Assembly (NCBI GenBank): GCA_036346405.1
Contig: CM070567.1
Coordinates: 44,193,633 to 44,257,632 of the forward strand
DNA length: 64,000 bases
Source: Phyllostachys edulis
Taxonomy: Eukaryota > Streptophyta > Magnoliopsida > Poales > Poaceae
Reading direction: 5' to 3'
Shown here piece after piece: positions 51,690-62,597 of this stretch (positions are counted from its first letter, which is position 1; the number at the start of each line of letters is the position of its first letter). The notes below the pieces were generated by a model. That model did not search any database, was not told where the DNA came from, and was given only the letters and a program-made list of their open reading frames with translations. The translations under genes were made by a program, and so were the position numbers.

Positions 51690-52465
51690 GAGCGATGGAC
51701 CGCGAAACTAATGATCTTTGTTCTAATTGACTTTACTTCCATTCCAAAAAGGCGCATATGTATCGTAGGTGTATTTCGGTTTATTGCATCGTGTATGATG
51801 TCGTTCCTTATGCATGTAACCAAACATTGTGTGTCGTGTAATTTGCAACTTTATTATAAAGTCTATTTTAATTCGCAACTGTGTTGTAAAGCCGACTTCC
51901 AATCTCGTTCTCGAAGTAGGCACTAACTGGTCCTCGACCCCTAAGTGACAACGAGTATCACCTATCATCTTTCGTGCCAAATGGTCCACATATCTTATGT
52001 AACAAATTACATCTATTTTTTTTCAAATATTTAGCCTGTTAAATATTACGTAACCTTCTCTGTTTTTGCATTCCGAACTACGTGGAGACACTTCAACGTA
52101 TTACCAAATTTTCAAAACAATTTTACAAAAATTTAAAAATTCCGCTACACATAAATAAAAAACGACTAAACTCTCCTGTCGTCAGTTCAATTGACGACAA
52201 AACTCCTGTCACCAATTAAACTGACGACAGGAACTTCCCCTACTGTTCAATTGGCGACAGGGTCCTTGTCGCCAATTAGAATAGCGACAGACTCCTACTT
52301 TTGTATTTTTTTCGACTATTTAATTTTGTAATTATCTTTTAAAATAATATTATTTTAAAAAATCTGGAAATTATATCAAAATACTTTATTTGGAAAGTAT
52401 TATTTACCCGAACACCATATATATTGAGAAGCTAAAAGCTATCTCTACAATATTTAAAGGGCTTA
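51690..52465. other. Non-coding remainder and right end of the GRF element
   Basis: No gene seen. AT-rich to about 52170, then the subterminal TGTCGCCAATT motifs and inverted repeat to 52372, then 90 bases of flank before MITE 2. Confidence 0.5.
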
Positions 52466-52752
52466 GGCTGCTCCCAATGCTCCACCTTGGTTAGTATCTT
52501 AAGTATGTCATGTAAGCAAATTGATGATCTAGCACCATAGTTAATGAGGAGAGATAGTAATCTAGTATCTAATTTAGATACCAGTTTGGACTCGAAATCC
52601 AACGCGTAAAATTTATTGTATACTCATGCATGTAATTAAATGAAACAGCCTAAGATACTATATCATAAGAAACTATGTATTAAAAAAATAGCATCCTAAC
52701 ACTCTTTATACACTAAAAAACTATACTAAAATACTGCTTATTAGAAGCAGCC
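52466..52752. mobile_element. Tourist-type (PIF/Harbinger) MITE 2
   Basis: 287 bp flanked by TTA (52463-52465 and 52753-52755), ends GGCTGCTCCCAATGCTCC and complement GGCTGCTTCTAATAAGC. Same family and same orientation as MITE 1 at 47457, with about 70-75% similarity by eye and one insertion of an AT-rich stretch. Confidence 0.85.
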
Positions 52753-52757
52753 TTATA

Positions 52758-53135
52758 TCACTGCAATGCACCGGCGTATAGCACCTCATTTCTCGGGCTG
52801 ACGAAGATGACAAGCGTTCCATTTTCAAAAACCGAGGCTAGCTTTTGATATTTGTGCGGACTTTCCGGTTTCCACCACACAACTTTTCGAAACAGATAAA
52901 CGAAACTAGCTTTTTGGAAACAGGTAAACGAAACTAGCTGTCCAACTTCAGATGAAGGTAGCTTCACATTCGTACACAGAGTAGGACACTTCACACTTGT
53001 GGGCTCCATATGTCTGTTCAGAATGTTCTCGTTTTTCTCATATTGGGCCGCCACTTTAACAACGGATTGGGATCGAAGCATACAGTGTCCTCTGTCTTTA
53101 ACTTCCTTACCTGTTAGATCGAACACGGATGGCAT
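52758..53135 (-). CDS. Hypothetical 125-residue ORF
   Basis: Begins MPSVFDLTGKEVKDRGHC on the minus strand and ends VIFVSPRNEVLYAGALQ. I recognise no domain; four cysteines are scattered without a zinc-finger spacing. A 14-base repeat (AAACGAAACTAGCT, near 52901 and 52926) lies within it. It is unusually long for this composition but has no supporting motif, so it may be chance or a gene fragment. Confidence 0.2.
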   Translation of the reverse strand: MPSVFDLTGKEVKDRGHCMLRSQSVVKVAAQYEKNENILNRHMEPTSVKCPTLCTNVKLPSSEVGQLVSFTCFQKASFVYLFRKVVWWKPESPHKYQKLASVFENGTLVIFVSPRNEVLYAGALQ

Positions 53136-53659
53136 TGATTGCTACAATAGTTAAAATAGTAAAAAAGGTATACTTTGCTACATCATTTCTCTACAGCGTT
53201 TTTATATGGTGATTTCGCTGCATTAGTCTACAGTAATGTTATAGCTCTATCTTTCTATGCATATATCACTGTGTCCTTCTACCATAAGGCCGATGATACG
53301 GACCCGACAACAACTGAGGGTTGTACGACTGCACTGGTTTAGAATCCTCGTTACTTAACGCTAAGAGGGCATACGGCACACGAGTACGTCATTGAGTTTT
53401 TGGTTTATTTAGTCTCTTTTTAAAACAAAAAATAAAAAACTAACCTCCGCATCCGAAGTGACAAAAATAGCACTCCTATCGCGCTAAATTTTTACGCTCC
53501 CAGATCACAGTAGACGACTTGTCGCGCACCTAGTCAGCAGAACCTGTCATTTTAGCCAAAGACCTCATGATCATCCGCCACTGCGGACAAGCTCGACAAG
53601 CACCCGACAGTCAGAGCAACTCGCAAGGCTTGCTCTAACTCCAAGTCTCTGATCAGACA
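53136..53659. other. Intergenic stretch without recognisable gene
   Basis: No gene. Part of it (about 53440-53560, AGTAGACGACTTGTCGCGC) resembles sequence in segments A and B (near 29500 and 44380), so a shared short repeat family is likely. Confidence 0.4.
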
Positions 53660-54180
53660 ATTGACTATTTTTTTCAGAAAGAAGGCTGCACCCAGCTCTT
53701 ACTGAAAGCTAACAACATACAGAGATTTGGTATAACCTAGGTTGCGAAGGGGATAGTGATGGGTAACAAGGGGCTTCGGCCGGTAATTCCAGCAACCCAG
53801 CGCCGTGATGGCTGCCCGACGCGCGGCAAGGAGGAGAGGAGGATTTGGGAATTAGAGAAGGAGACTGGGATTGGAGTTTTCTGATTTTTCCTTCCTTCCA
53901 AAAACACAACCGTCACATGCCACTTATAGATGTGGCCTGGTGATCAAAAATCAATCTCTAACGATTGCTTTCCTAAAAATCATTTAACTATTGGATCACT
54001 ATATGATCTCTAACTTTAAATAAACAATCCTAAAGATAACTTCCTGAATTAGAGATAACATGCCAAATAAAAGATAAGACCCCTTAATTGGTATTTCCTT
54101 CCGTCGGCCGCACCATGGCTCCAGCCCCACTAGGCGCACAGTTGACGCCACATTGACGATACGGAATTCCCCACATGACA
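53660..54180 (-). repeat. E5 3' LTR
   Basis: Starts TGTCATGTGGGGAATTCC on the minus strand directly after the polypurine stretch. No second copy in the window; the end is estimated from typical Reina LTR sizes. An ORF (53709-53909) within it has no recognised motif. Confidence 0.5.
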
Positions 54181-55641
54181 TCTCTCCCGGCCTCAAGAAA
54201 TAGCTTGTCCTCGAGCTGGAATGTAGGATAAGATTGTTTGAAGTCTTCAACTGGTTCCCATGATGCTTCCGAGGCATCGAGACCCACCCATTGTACAAGT
54301 GCATGCCAGACATCATGGCAAAGACAAGCTTTCAAGACTTTGGCCGGAATAGGAAGTGCATGTCCATGCTTGATGGGCGGTAACACCGGTGGTGTAGTCG
54401 AAGTTGGTAGGTCACTGTGAAATTTCTTCAAGAGCCCGACGTGTAACACATTGTGTAGACGGGTGCCCTACAACAGGTGCAGGCAATACGCCACGGCACC
54501 AATGCGTTCCACTATTTGATAAGGTCCATAGTATTGTGGGCCTAACTTGCCTGTAATGCGACCAGGAAGGGATGTAGCCCGCCGATGAAGAAGACGCAGC
54601 CATACCCAATCACCGACGGTAAATGTAATGTCACGATGGCGTTGGTCATAGTAGTGCATGGCGTATTGCTGAGCCTGAAGAAGATGATGGCGAATATCGC
54701 CGAGGAACTGATCACGATCACGGAGCTGAGTGTCAACGGCTACCACCTTGGCCGCGCCGACGTCATAGGTCATCAATGACAGAAGGGGTCAAGCATAGAT
54801 CATTGTGAAGGGTGTATCGCGAAGCGCCGTATGGTAGGAGGTTATGTAGAAATATTCAACCCAAGGCAACCACTCGAGCCATTGGCGTGGACGATCCCTA
54901 GTCAAGCAACAGAGATACATGTCAATAGCCTTATTGACTGCCTCTGTCTAGCCATCGCACTGAGGATGGAAGGCTGAGCTCATGTGTAGGCAGACCCCCA
55001 CGAGACAAAACAATTCTTGCCAAAAATTGCTAGTGAAGACTGGGTCGTGGTCGCTGACAATCGAATGGGGGATCCCATGTAGACGCACTATTTTGTGGAA
55101 GAAGGCGCGCACGACAGAGACTGATGTGTATGGATTCCCCAACAGAACGAAGTGTGCGCATTTGAAAAAACGATCGATGACTGAGAGTATGACCGATTTC
55201 CCATGCACACAAGGCAGTCCCTCAACGAAGTCCATAGAGATATCGGCCCATACTATCGTAGGGACCTCCAGGGGTTGAAGCAAACCGGCTGGATGAAGGT
55301 GCTTCGTTTTGTTATGCTGACAGATCACACAAGCACGTACAAAATATTGGACTTCCTGTCGGGCGCAAGGGATATATAGATCTGTGCGCAAGCGTTGAAG
55401 GGCCTTCTGGATGCCCTCATGACCGACGTTTGCCGTGGCCAGGATTGTCGGTACAGATGGTGAGGAGGCTGGCACAAAGATGCGTCCACTCCAAATGATC
55501 AGGCCGTCGGCTAGGGACCACTGCTCGCCGAGTTCGCCTGTCTATACTTGGGTGCAGATTGCTTGCAACTCGACAGACGCTGTTACTTCCTGACGCAGAT
55601 CATCAAATAATGAGAAGGATGGCCCCGTCAGTGCGCATGTA
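54181..55641 (-). pseudogene. E5 integrase and chromodomain
   Basis: Frame 55475-54948 holds the zinc-binding part (GHEGIQKALQRLR to CVICQHNKTKHLHPAGLL) and the core residues D (SMDFVEGLP) and D (VSDHDPVFTS). It meets a TAG at 54948 just after FHPQCDG, replacing the glutamine before the T-E-AVN that carries the catalytic glutamate. The next part (54776-54468) has the GPY/F-like GPQYYGPYQIVERIGAVAYC, and 54449-54084 the chromodomain (HALVQWVGLDASEASWEPVE). About four stops in total. Confidence 0.8.
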
Positions 55642-56631
55642 TGAAAGCATCTAGGCCCCAAAAAATAATTTTGGTAAGTAATGTCAACAATGTGTTATGG
55701 GACAAAAATGTGTGCTAAGATGTTTTAAAGGTTTAGTCCCAGAGTTTGAATGATGACATGGAAATGGCAATGCAAAGATAATAAGAGATCGATGTGGCTC
55801 AAGACAAAGGTATTACCAATCCTAAGGATATTTTTAAAGTTTTTACCGGTCTCGGAGTTTGAAGAAAAGACTGGATTTATAGGATAAATACCGTACAATA
55901 AAGAGGGATCATGGCTAGTAGCTTAAGAATTAATTTTGTGCCAACTTGATCAACTAAGAGTCATGCATTGCATTTAGAATAGCTTTTTGGAAAAAGTCAT
56001 TCAACAAAAACGGTAGTACCACATCTGAGAAATGGTAGCACCCTAGTGCGGTATAACCGAATTCTAGTTGGCGATACGTATATTCCAGAGAGCATGTTTT
56101 TGGGAGTTTCTTCTCCCTTGAAGAACGGTATGACCACATCTTTAGAGCGGTACTACCGCAGCACGGTAGGACCGATGTTTACATGGTGGTACGTAATTTC
56201 CAAAGAGGATGTTTTTGTAATTCTTTTATCCTCTGGAAATCGGTAGTTCCGTTTTAGTCGAGTGGTGCTGAGGCTTAATTTGTGGAGCCGGTCCAATCCG
56301 TTTGGACTTACCTCAACGTGGATTAGTGAAGACCAGTAAGTCTTCGATACCACGAAAAAAACATCACTTGTCTACATTGCGGTTTTTTGTCTCTTGGCTT
56401 TACTCTTCCGCATTTACATTTCTAGCTCTTACTTGTGTAGAATTTTTTAGCTAGAATTGTTTTTAGTATTGGCATAATCTTAGGGTGTCCTAGTGAAAAG
56501 CTTAGATTTTATCCCTTGACTTGTGCTAGAATTCTTTAATTAGATCATACTTATTAAAATTGGTAATTAGAGCACAAGAATTTTATAAACCTCCTATTCA
56601 CTCCCTCTAGTTGGTCATGTTTGATCCTACA
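55642..56631 (+). repeat. E6 5' LTR
   Basis: 990 bp, TG...CA (TGAAAGCATC to GATCCTACA). Several CGGTA(G/C)(T/C)ACC-type short motifs in both orientations occur at 56005-56250, similar to motifs at 62434-62500 near the 3' end of the element (GCGGTACTACCACC). Confidence 0.85.
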
Positions 56632-56633
56632 AG

Positions 56634-56645
56634 TGGTATCAGAGC
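56634..56645 (+). other. E6 primer-binding site
   Basis: TGGTATCAGAGC two bases after the LTR end, a perfect complement of the plant initiator tRNA-Met 3' end. Confidence 0.9.
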
Positions 56646-56690
56646 TTGGTCTCTCTTTTTATTTAGATTTAACTGTCTAGGAGAGAAATA

Positions 56691-57674
56691 ATGGCTAGTG
56701 AGGGTATGTCAATAGGCAAGACACCTCTATTTGATGGATCAAGTTATGTTTATTGGAAAATTAGAATATCCATTTATTTAAAGGCTATAAGTCCAAACAT
56801 ATGGAGAATTGTTAGTGAGGGTTTCGTTATAGCACTTGATCATACACACCCCACGGATTATGAGGAACGAAACTCCCACCTCAATGCTCATGCAATGGAT
56901 GCTCCTTTTGGAGCTTTGAACGCGGATGACCTTGAAACTGCTCATGAAATATGGACTACACTTTCGGAAATCAATAAGGGCACATCCACGGTCAAAGAAA
57001 CCAAATTGCATAGGCTTCCGATCAAATATGAGATATTTACAATGTTGCCTCATGAAAATATCGACGAGATGTATTCTCATCTTAACAACATTGTAAATGA
57101 GCTCAAGGGCCTAGGAATAACTAATCTAACCGATGTTGATATTTTGCGCAAAATGCTTAGGGCTCTCCTGGAAAAATATGAGATGTTGGTAACTCTATTC
57201 CTCAACTCACCCGAATTGCCAAGGATGACATCAACCGGTCTCTTGGATAACCTCATAACCAACGAGTTATACAAGAAGGACAAAGAAGAACTTTTGGAGC
57301 TATCCTCCTCCAAGAAGAAGATTACCGCTTTCAAAACAAAAGCGAAATCAAGTGCTGAAACGGAGGATGAAGAAGATGACACCAAAGAGGAGTTCGCTCT
57401 CCTTGTGAGGAGAATGAAGAAATTCATGAGAAGATGATCATACCAGAGTGCAAATTTTGACAAGAGCAAAAATAGGCACTTCTCCAACGACAACAAGCGC
57501 TATAGCAAAATTCATTGCTATGAGTGCGATGAGAAGGGGCACACTGTCTCTCATTGCCCAAACAAGAAGGATGACAAGGCCAAGTCATCAAAGAAGAAGG
57601 AATTCAACGGCAGGAAGAAGCTTTTCAAGAAGCTTCATAAAGATGGCAAGAATAAAGCATGTGTTGGAGAATAA
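56691..57674 (+). pseudogene. E6 gag, first part
   Basis: From ATG 56691 (MASEGMSIGKTPLFDGSSY): copia gag with YVYWKIRISIYLKAIS, then ETAHEIWTTLSEINKGTSTV and the UBN2-like LPHENIDEMYSHLNNIVNEL, and an acidic EDEEDDTKEE. A TGA at 57435 interrupts; the same frame continues SYQSANFDKSKNRHF and the zinc knuckle CYECDEKGHTVSHC, ending at a TAA at 57672. The start follows the primer-binding site by about 45 bases, as in the family. Confidence 0.85.
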
Positions 57675-58640
57675 AACTCCAATGAGGACTGTTCCGACTC
57701 TGACGCCGATGATGATGGGTCTTCCAAGAAGAGAGGACTTGTTAGCATTTCCATCAAGGAAGCATCATCACTCTTCTCCACTCCTACATGCCTCATGGAA
57801 AAAGGAGATAAGATAAAATCCATTGATGATACTGAACCTACATATGATGAATTAATGGACATGCTTGAAGAATTAAATGAATACTTTGGAAAAGAGAAGT
57901 CAAAATTTAAGGTCTTGAACAAATAATATCTCTCTCTAAAAAAACTCTTATGAGGAGCTAAAGGAAGCTCATGACTCACTCATTCTAAAGGATATTAAGA
58001 AGTCTCATTCAAATGTTGGAATTACTTGTGATATTATGAGATGCCTAGTGTAGAAGTTACTCCAATATCATTTCAATGACTAGTACTTCTACTTCTTGTG
58101 ATGATTTATTAGCCATTCCATGTTTTTCTAAAATTGATTCTAAATCTAGTATGGCTAAATCGTGTGATGCATTGCTCATTGTTGAAAACAATGAATTGAA
58201 CGAACCAGTCACCAAGCTAAGCAAAAGCTTGAAAAGATGCTTCAAATGAAAAGCTACCCGTGACAAGTTATTGAGTGAGCAAAGGTGCTCATTTAATAAA
58301 GAAGGACTTGGGTTTATTCCCAAGAAAGGTAAGAAGCAAATTTAAAAGCCCGCAAGGTTTGTAAAATAAAATAGAAAATATTGCTATAAATGTCATAATA
58401 TAGGACATTTACAAAATTTATGCTCAATTGCTAAAACTAAATCCTATGACATTTATGATTCATGCTACATGCTTAGAAAATCTAATGATGGAAAAGTTGT
58501 AGCTAAATTTATTAGCACTTCAATTTTAGGCGCCAAAAAGAAACTAACCTCCAAGGACCCAAACAAATTTGGGTACCTAAAAGAACTTGATTCTTGTTTT
58601 GTAGGTGAACTACAAGACCGATGAAAAATATTAGGTACTT
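57675..58640 (+). pseudogene. E6 gag, C-terminal part with second zinc knuckle
   Basis: Disconnected frames: a serine/acidic stretch (SNEDCSDSDADDDGSSKKRG) to FKVLNK near 57920, a coiled-coil-like region with stops, then CYKCHNIGHLQNLC at about 58385-58425, the second knuckle typical of SIRE gag. The stretch ends at GELQDR near 58620 before protease. Confidence 0.72.
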
Positions 58641-59159
58641 AATAGCGGTTATACCCAACACATGACTAGGGATAGAAAAATGGTCCCCACATTTGAAAAT
58701 GGAAAAGGAAGTGACAAGATCATATTTGGTAACAATAGCAAAGGAAAGGTACTTGGTTTGGATAAAATTGCTATCTCAAATGACCATTCAATTTCTGATA
58801 TATCTTTAGTTAAATCACTCAATTTTAATTTGCTATTTGTTGCTCAAATTAGTGATCTTGGTTTAACTCGCATTTTTTCTCAAGAAGGTGTTTCCATTTC
58901 AAATGAAAATGATAACTCTTTAGTTTTCAAAGGATTTAGATTTGGAAATCTCTATTTGGTATATTTCTCTTCAAATGATTCATGTTTGAAAATATGTTTA
59001 ATTGCAAAAACCTCATTAGATTGGCTTTGGCATAGAAGGCTTGCTTATGTAGGTATGATTCAACGCAAAAATCTTTTCAAACATGACTTAGTGGTTGGTT
59101 TGAAAGATGTGAAGTTTGAGAAAAATAGATTATGTAGTGCTTGCCAAGCCGGGAAGTAA
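58641..59159 (+). pseudogene. E6 protease and integrase N-terminus
   Basis: Protease reads LNSGYTQHMTRDRKMV at about 58640-58685; the catalytic aspartate of DSG is asparagine (AAT), so the protease is dead. It continues to the gag-pre-integrase domain with the zinc-binding W-HRRLAYVGM, where the second histidine of the family H-L-H is tyrosine, and CSACQAGK. Ends at a TAA after GK. Confidence 0.78.
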
Positions 59160-59640
59160 GTTGATAATTCTCATCCTTCCAAAGTATCATGTCAACTTCT
59201 AGGCCATTAGAGCTCCTACATATTGATTTGTTTGGGTAATAGCTATTGTTTAGTTATTGTGGATGATTACTCAAGATATACATGTGTATTCTTTCTACAT
59301 GATAAGGCCGAAACCTCTGGCATTTTCAAAATTTTTGCTAAAAGGGATCAAAATGAATTTGATTTCAAAATCAAGAAAATTCGTAGTGATAATGGCTCCG
59401 AGTTCAAAAACACTAAAAGTGAAGTTTTTTGTGATGAATTTGGAATAAAGCATGAACTTTCCACTACCTACACTTTAGAGCAAAATGAATAATCGAACAT
59501 TAATTGAAATGGTTAGAACAAAGCTTGATGAATATAACACTTCCGATAGCTTTTGGGCGGAAGCAATCAATACCGCTTGTCATGCCATAAATTGTATTTA
59601 TTTGCACCATCTTTTGAAAAAAGACTTCTTATGAGCTTCT
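59160..59640 (+). pseudogene. E6 integrase core
   Basis: 59223-59492 carries VIVDDYSRYTCVFFLHDK and IRSDNGSEFKNTKSEVF (first two catalytic aspartates). The frame is lost at LEQNE-, and MVRTKLDEYNTSDSFWAEAI continues in another frame (about 59500-59580). The catalytic glutamate of the family's VVERKNRTL motif is not readable in frame. Confidence 0.78.
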
Positions 59641-60376
59641 TGTTGGAAGAAAACCGAACGTCTATTATTTTCGTGTCTTTGGTTGTAAGTACTACATTTT
59701 AAGGAAATGTGTTCGTCTTTCAAAATTTGTAAGTCGTTGTGATGTTGGTTTCCTACTCAGTTATTCATCAAATAATAAAGCTTATTGTGTCTTCAACAAA
59801 AACTTCGGTTTAGTTGAAGAGACTTATGATGTACAATTTAATGAAACTAATGGCTCTCAGAAAGAGCAAGAAGATTTGAATGATGTAGGTAACAAAGAAT
59901 TAAGGCAAGTAATGAAGAACATGCAAATAGGCAACATCAAGCTAAAGGAAGATTTAACTGACTCACCATCTTCCACTCAAGTTGAACCTCCTACCTCTTC
60001 CATGACAAGTCAAATTCAATCTAATGAAGAGGACAACAAAGAAGATGAACAACCACCAAACTTACCCCCAAGGATTCATAATGCAATTGTAAAAGATTAT
60101 CCAATAGATCAAATATTGGGTGATGTGAGTAAGGGTGTCCAAACTCGATCTCGTGTTGCTTCTTTTTGTGAACATTACTTTTTTGTCTTTTCTTTTGAGC
60201 CAAAACATGTAGATGAAGCACTAGTCGATCCGGATTGGGTGAATACGATGCATGAAGAACTCAATAACTTCACCCGAAACGACATTTGGACATTGGTGGA
60301 TAGACCCAAGGAACATAATGTAATTGGTACAAAATGGGTCTTTAGGAACAAACAAGATGAAAATGAATGGTTGTAA
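59641..60376 (+). pseudogene. E6 integrase C-terminus, linker and RT entry
   Basis: FRVFGCKYYILRK-like and the SKAYCVFNKNFGLVEETYDVQF domain (59680-59850), a charged linker (open from 59876) with QPPNLPPRIHNAIVKDYPID, and QTRSRVASFCEHYFFVF. The RT entry EALVDPDWVNTMHEELNNFTRND to GTKWVFRNKQDENEW is followed by a TAA at 60374. Confidence 0.8.
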
Positions 60377-61170
60377 GAAACAAAGTAAGATTGGCCGCTC
60401 AATGATTCACTCAAGTCGAAGGTTTGAATTTTGGTGGAACTTTCGCTCCCGTAGCTAGACTTGAATCCATTCGTATATTACTTGCTCTTGCATCTTGTTT
60501 TGATATTAAATTATTTTAAATGGATGTTAAAAGTTCTTTTCTAAATGGCAAAATATTTGAACTTGTATTTCTTGAACAACCACTTGGTTTTGAAGATCCA
60601 AATAATCCAAATCATATGTATAAACTTTCCAATGCGCTTTATGGTCTTAAACAAGCTCCTACAACATGGTATGAATGCCTTAGAGATTTTCTACTCTCAA
60701 AAGGATTCAAAATCGAAAAAGTTGACACAACCTTGTTTACAAAAGTTTTAGATGATGAATTCTTTGTTTGTCAAATATATGTTGATGATATTATTTTCGG
60801 GTCTACTAATCAAGATTTTTGCAAAGAATTTGGTGATATGATGTCTAGGAAATTTGAAATATCCATGATCGGAGAACTTAACTATTTTCTTGGACTTCAA
60901 ATCAAGCAACTTAAAGATGATACATTTGTGAGCCAAACAAAGTACATGAAGGACTTGATCAAGAGGTTTGGCATGGAGGACGCAAAGCCCATCAAGACTC
61001 CCATGGCCACCAACGATCATCTTGACCTTAATGAGGGAGGTAAACCAGTAGATTTAAAGCTTTATAGATCAATGATTGATAATTTGCTTTATCTTACCGT
61101 ATCTAGACCCGATATCATATTTAGTGTTTCATGTGTGCAAGATTTCAAGCACCAAAAGAGTGCCATTTAG
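60377..61170 (+). pseudogene. E6 reverse transcriptase
   Basis: After AAFTQVEGLNFGGTFAPVARLESIR in shifted frames, the frame 60520-61170 (216 codons) covers MDVKSSFLNGKIFELVFLEQ, ALYGLKQAPTTWYE and the intact YVDD box in CQIYVDDIIFGSTN, then the thumb region KYMKDLIKRFGMEDAKPIKT and SRPDIIFSVS. It ends at a TAG at 61168 after a small shift. RT is the best-preserved enzyme of this element. Confidence 0.85.
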
Positions 61171-61727
61171 TGGCCGTGAAAATAATTCTTAGATATTTAA
61201 AGCATTCGTCTAGCGTTAGCTTATGGCATCCCAAAGGTACAAAATTTGATTTAATTGGATATTCGGATTCCGATTATGCGGGTTGCAAAGTGGATAGAAA
61301 AAGCACCTCGGGTAGTTGTCAATTCTTAGAAAGATCTTTAGTATTATGATCATCTAAGAAACAAAATTCCGTAGCCCTATCCATTGTAGAAGTCAAATAT
61401 GTTTCCACGGGTAGTTGTTGTGCTCAATTGCTATGGATGAGGCAAACCTTGACGGATTATAGAATAAAATTTGATAACATGCCTCTTTTGTGTGATAATG
61501 ATAAAGCTATGAAGATAGCAAATAACTTGGTCCAACACTCAAGAACCAAGCATATAGATATCTGTTATCATTTCTTGAGAGATCATGTGAGCAAAGGAGA
61601 CATAAAAATTAGCCACATAAGGACCGATGATCAATTAGTCGATATCTTCACCAAACCATTAGATAAGAGCCCGTTTTGCAAATTGAGGAATGAGTTAAAT
61701 GTCATAGATCATTCTAATGTTGCTTAA
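61171..61727 (+). pseudogene. E6 RNase H
   Basis: The copia RNase H pattern is seen: YSDSDYAGCKVDRKSTSGSC, a TGA near 61347, SSKKQNSVALSIVEVKYVS (where the glutamate of A-EAEY is altered to V-EVKY), then LCDNDKAMKIANN and SRTKHIDICYHFLRDHV. It ends DHSNVA and TAA at 61725. Confidence 0.82.
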
Positions 61728-62597
61728 AACTCATGCCTCATGATATTTGCTCTCTTTTGGAGTTCTTGAAGCTCTTATGAAAACTATTTAAAAACCTTTC
61801 TAAAAAATCAGTAATTTGATTAAAAAACTATATTAGTGGGGATTTTTATTGTCTATCTCATGCATAATGATCCTGAAAAATATTTATTTTGAGTGTTATA
61901 TTAAGGATCATTTGCATCCCTCGACAAGACTAAGTTTTCGTGAAAACGGCAATCTCAAGATTTATCATCGGTACTATCAAGACCTTAAGTGCAGACTACC
62001 GCTTTCACCGGTGGTCCCAAAAACGGTTGTGGCCGACTCCTTATCCTCTACTCTCCTTGTTCCTCTCGGTGCAATCGTTCACATTCCAAAAAAACCACCA
62101 AGTCTCAACTCCTTCTCTCTTCTTCCACAAACCCATCTCCAAAATCTGTCAAGTTTGTGGATTTTTCTTGGATCTCTAACTGGAAACTGATCATTGAGAT
62201 AATATCTCATCCATTCCTCTAGGTAAATGCCTTTGGAATCATCTCTTTTCTCAATTTTGGCATAAATATCTTTTTCTAGGGTTTGAACAAAATGTGATGA
62301 TTTGATTGATTTCTTTTGGGAAAAACGGTTATAACTAGTATTTGGTGACATATTATGTCTATTCCATGATTTATCTCATGCCAAATACTAGCAAATTACA
62401 AATTTGATCAAATACCCTAAGAACTCCCTATGGGTGCGGTACTACCACCCGAGGATTGTGGTACTACTTCTAGCCGGTAATACCGGAGCTCCAACTGCGG
62501 TACTACTGCTCCTACAGAGACAAGTTGAAATATCATGCTCCTTTACTTCAATCCTATCATACATGTATCCTAATTGTTGTTTCTTATCGTAGCAAAC
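61728..62597 (+). other. E6 region between pol and the extra ORF
   Basis: No convincing gene; short overlapping frames at 61849-62222 lack motifs. It ends TTGTTGTTTCTTATCGTAG just before the ATG at 62598, which resembles a 3' splice acceptor, so the extra ORF may be expressed from a spliced message. Confidence 0.45.

Larger units (their letters stand above)
48598..52372 (+). mobile_element. Inverted-repeat DNA transposon carrying a GRF zinc-finger gene
   Basis: The left end TTTTTTTTAATAATATTATT and about 70 further bases (AAAGATAATTATAAAATTAAATAGTCG) pair with the complement of 52280-52372. Inside each end is a cluster of CTGTCGCCAATTGAA-like motifs in both orientations (48675-48870 and 52175-52295), which look like subterminal binding sites. 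The interior holds a promoter with 120-bp repeats, a broken GRF-domain gene and a duplicated exon. No transposase is readable, and no target duplication was identified. The superfamily is undetermined. Confidence 0.65.
53660..55641 (-). mobile_element. E5: 3' part of a Reina-type gypsy element (minus strand)
   Basis: On the minus strand: connection region and integrase (55641-54480), GPY/F and chromodomain (to about 54190), polypurine-like GGCCGGGAGAGA (54195-54181), then the LTR from TGTCATGTGGGG at 54180 to about 53660. RT, gag and the 5' LTR are missing; the element is cut at 55641, exactly where the SIRE-type LTR (55642) begins. The LTR has no partner here, so its lower end is approximate. 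Confidence 0.8.
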
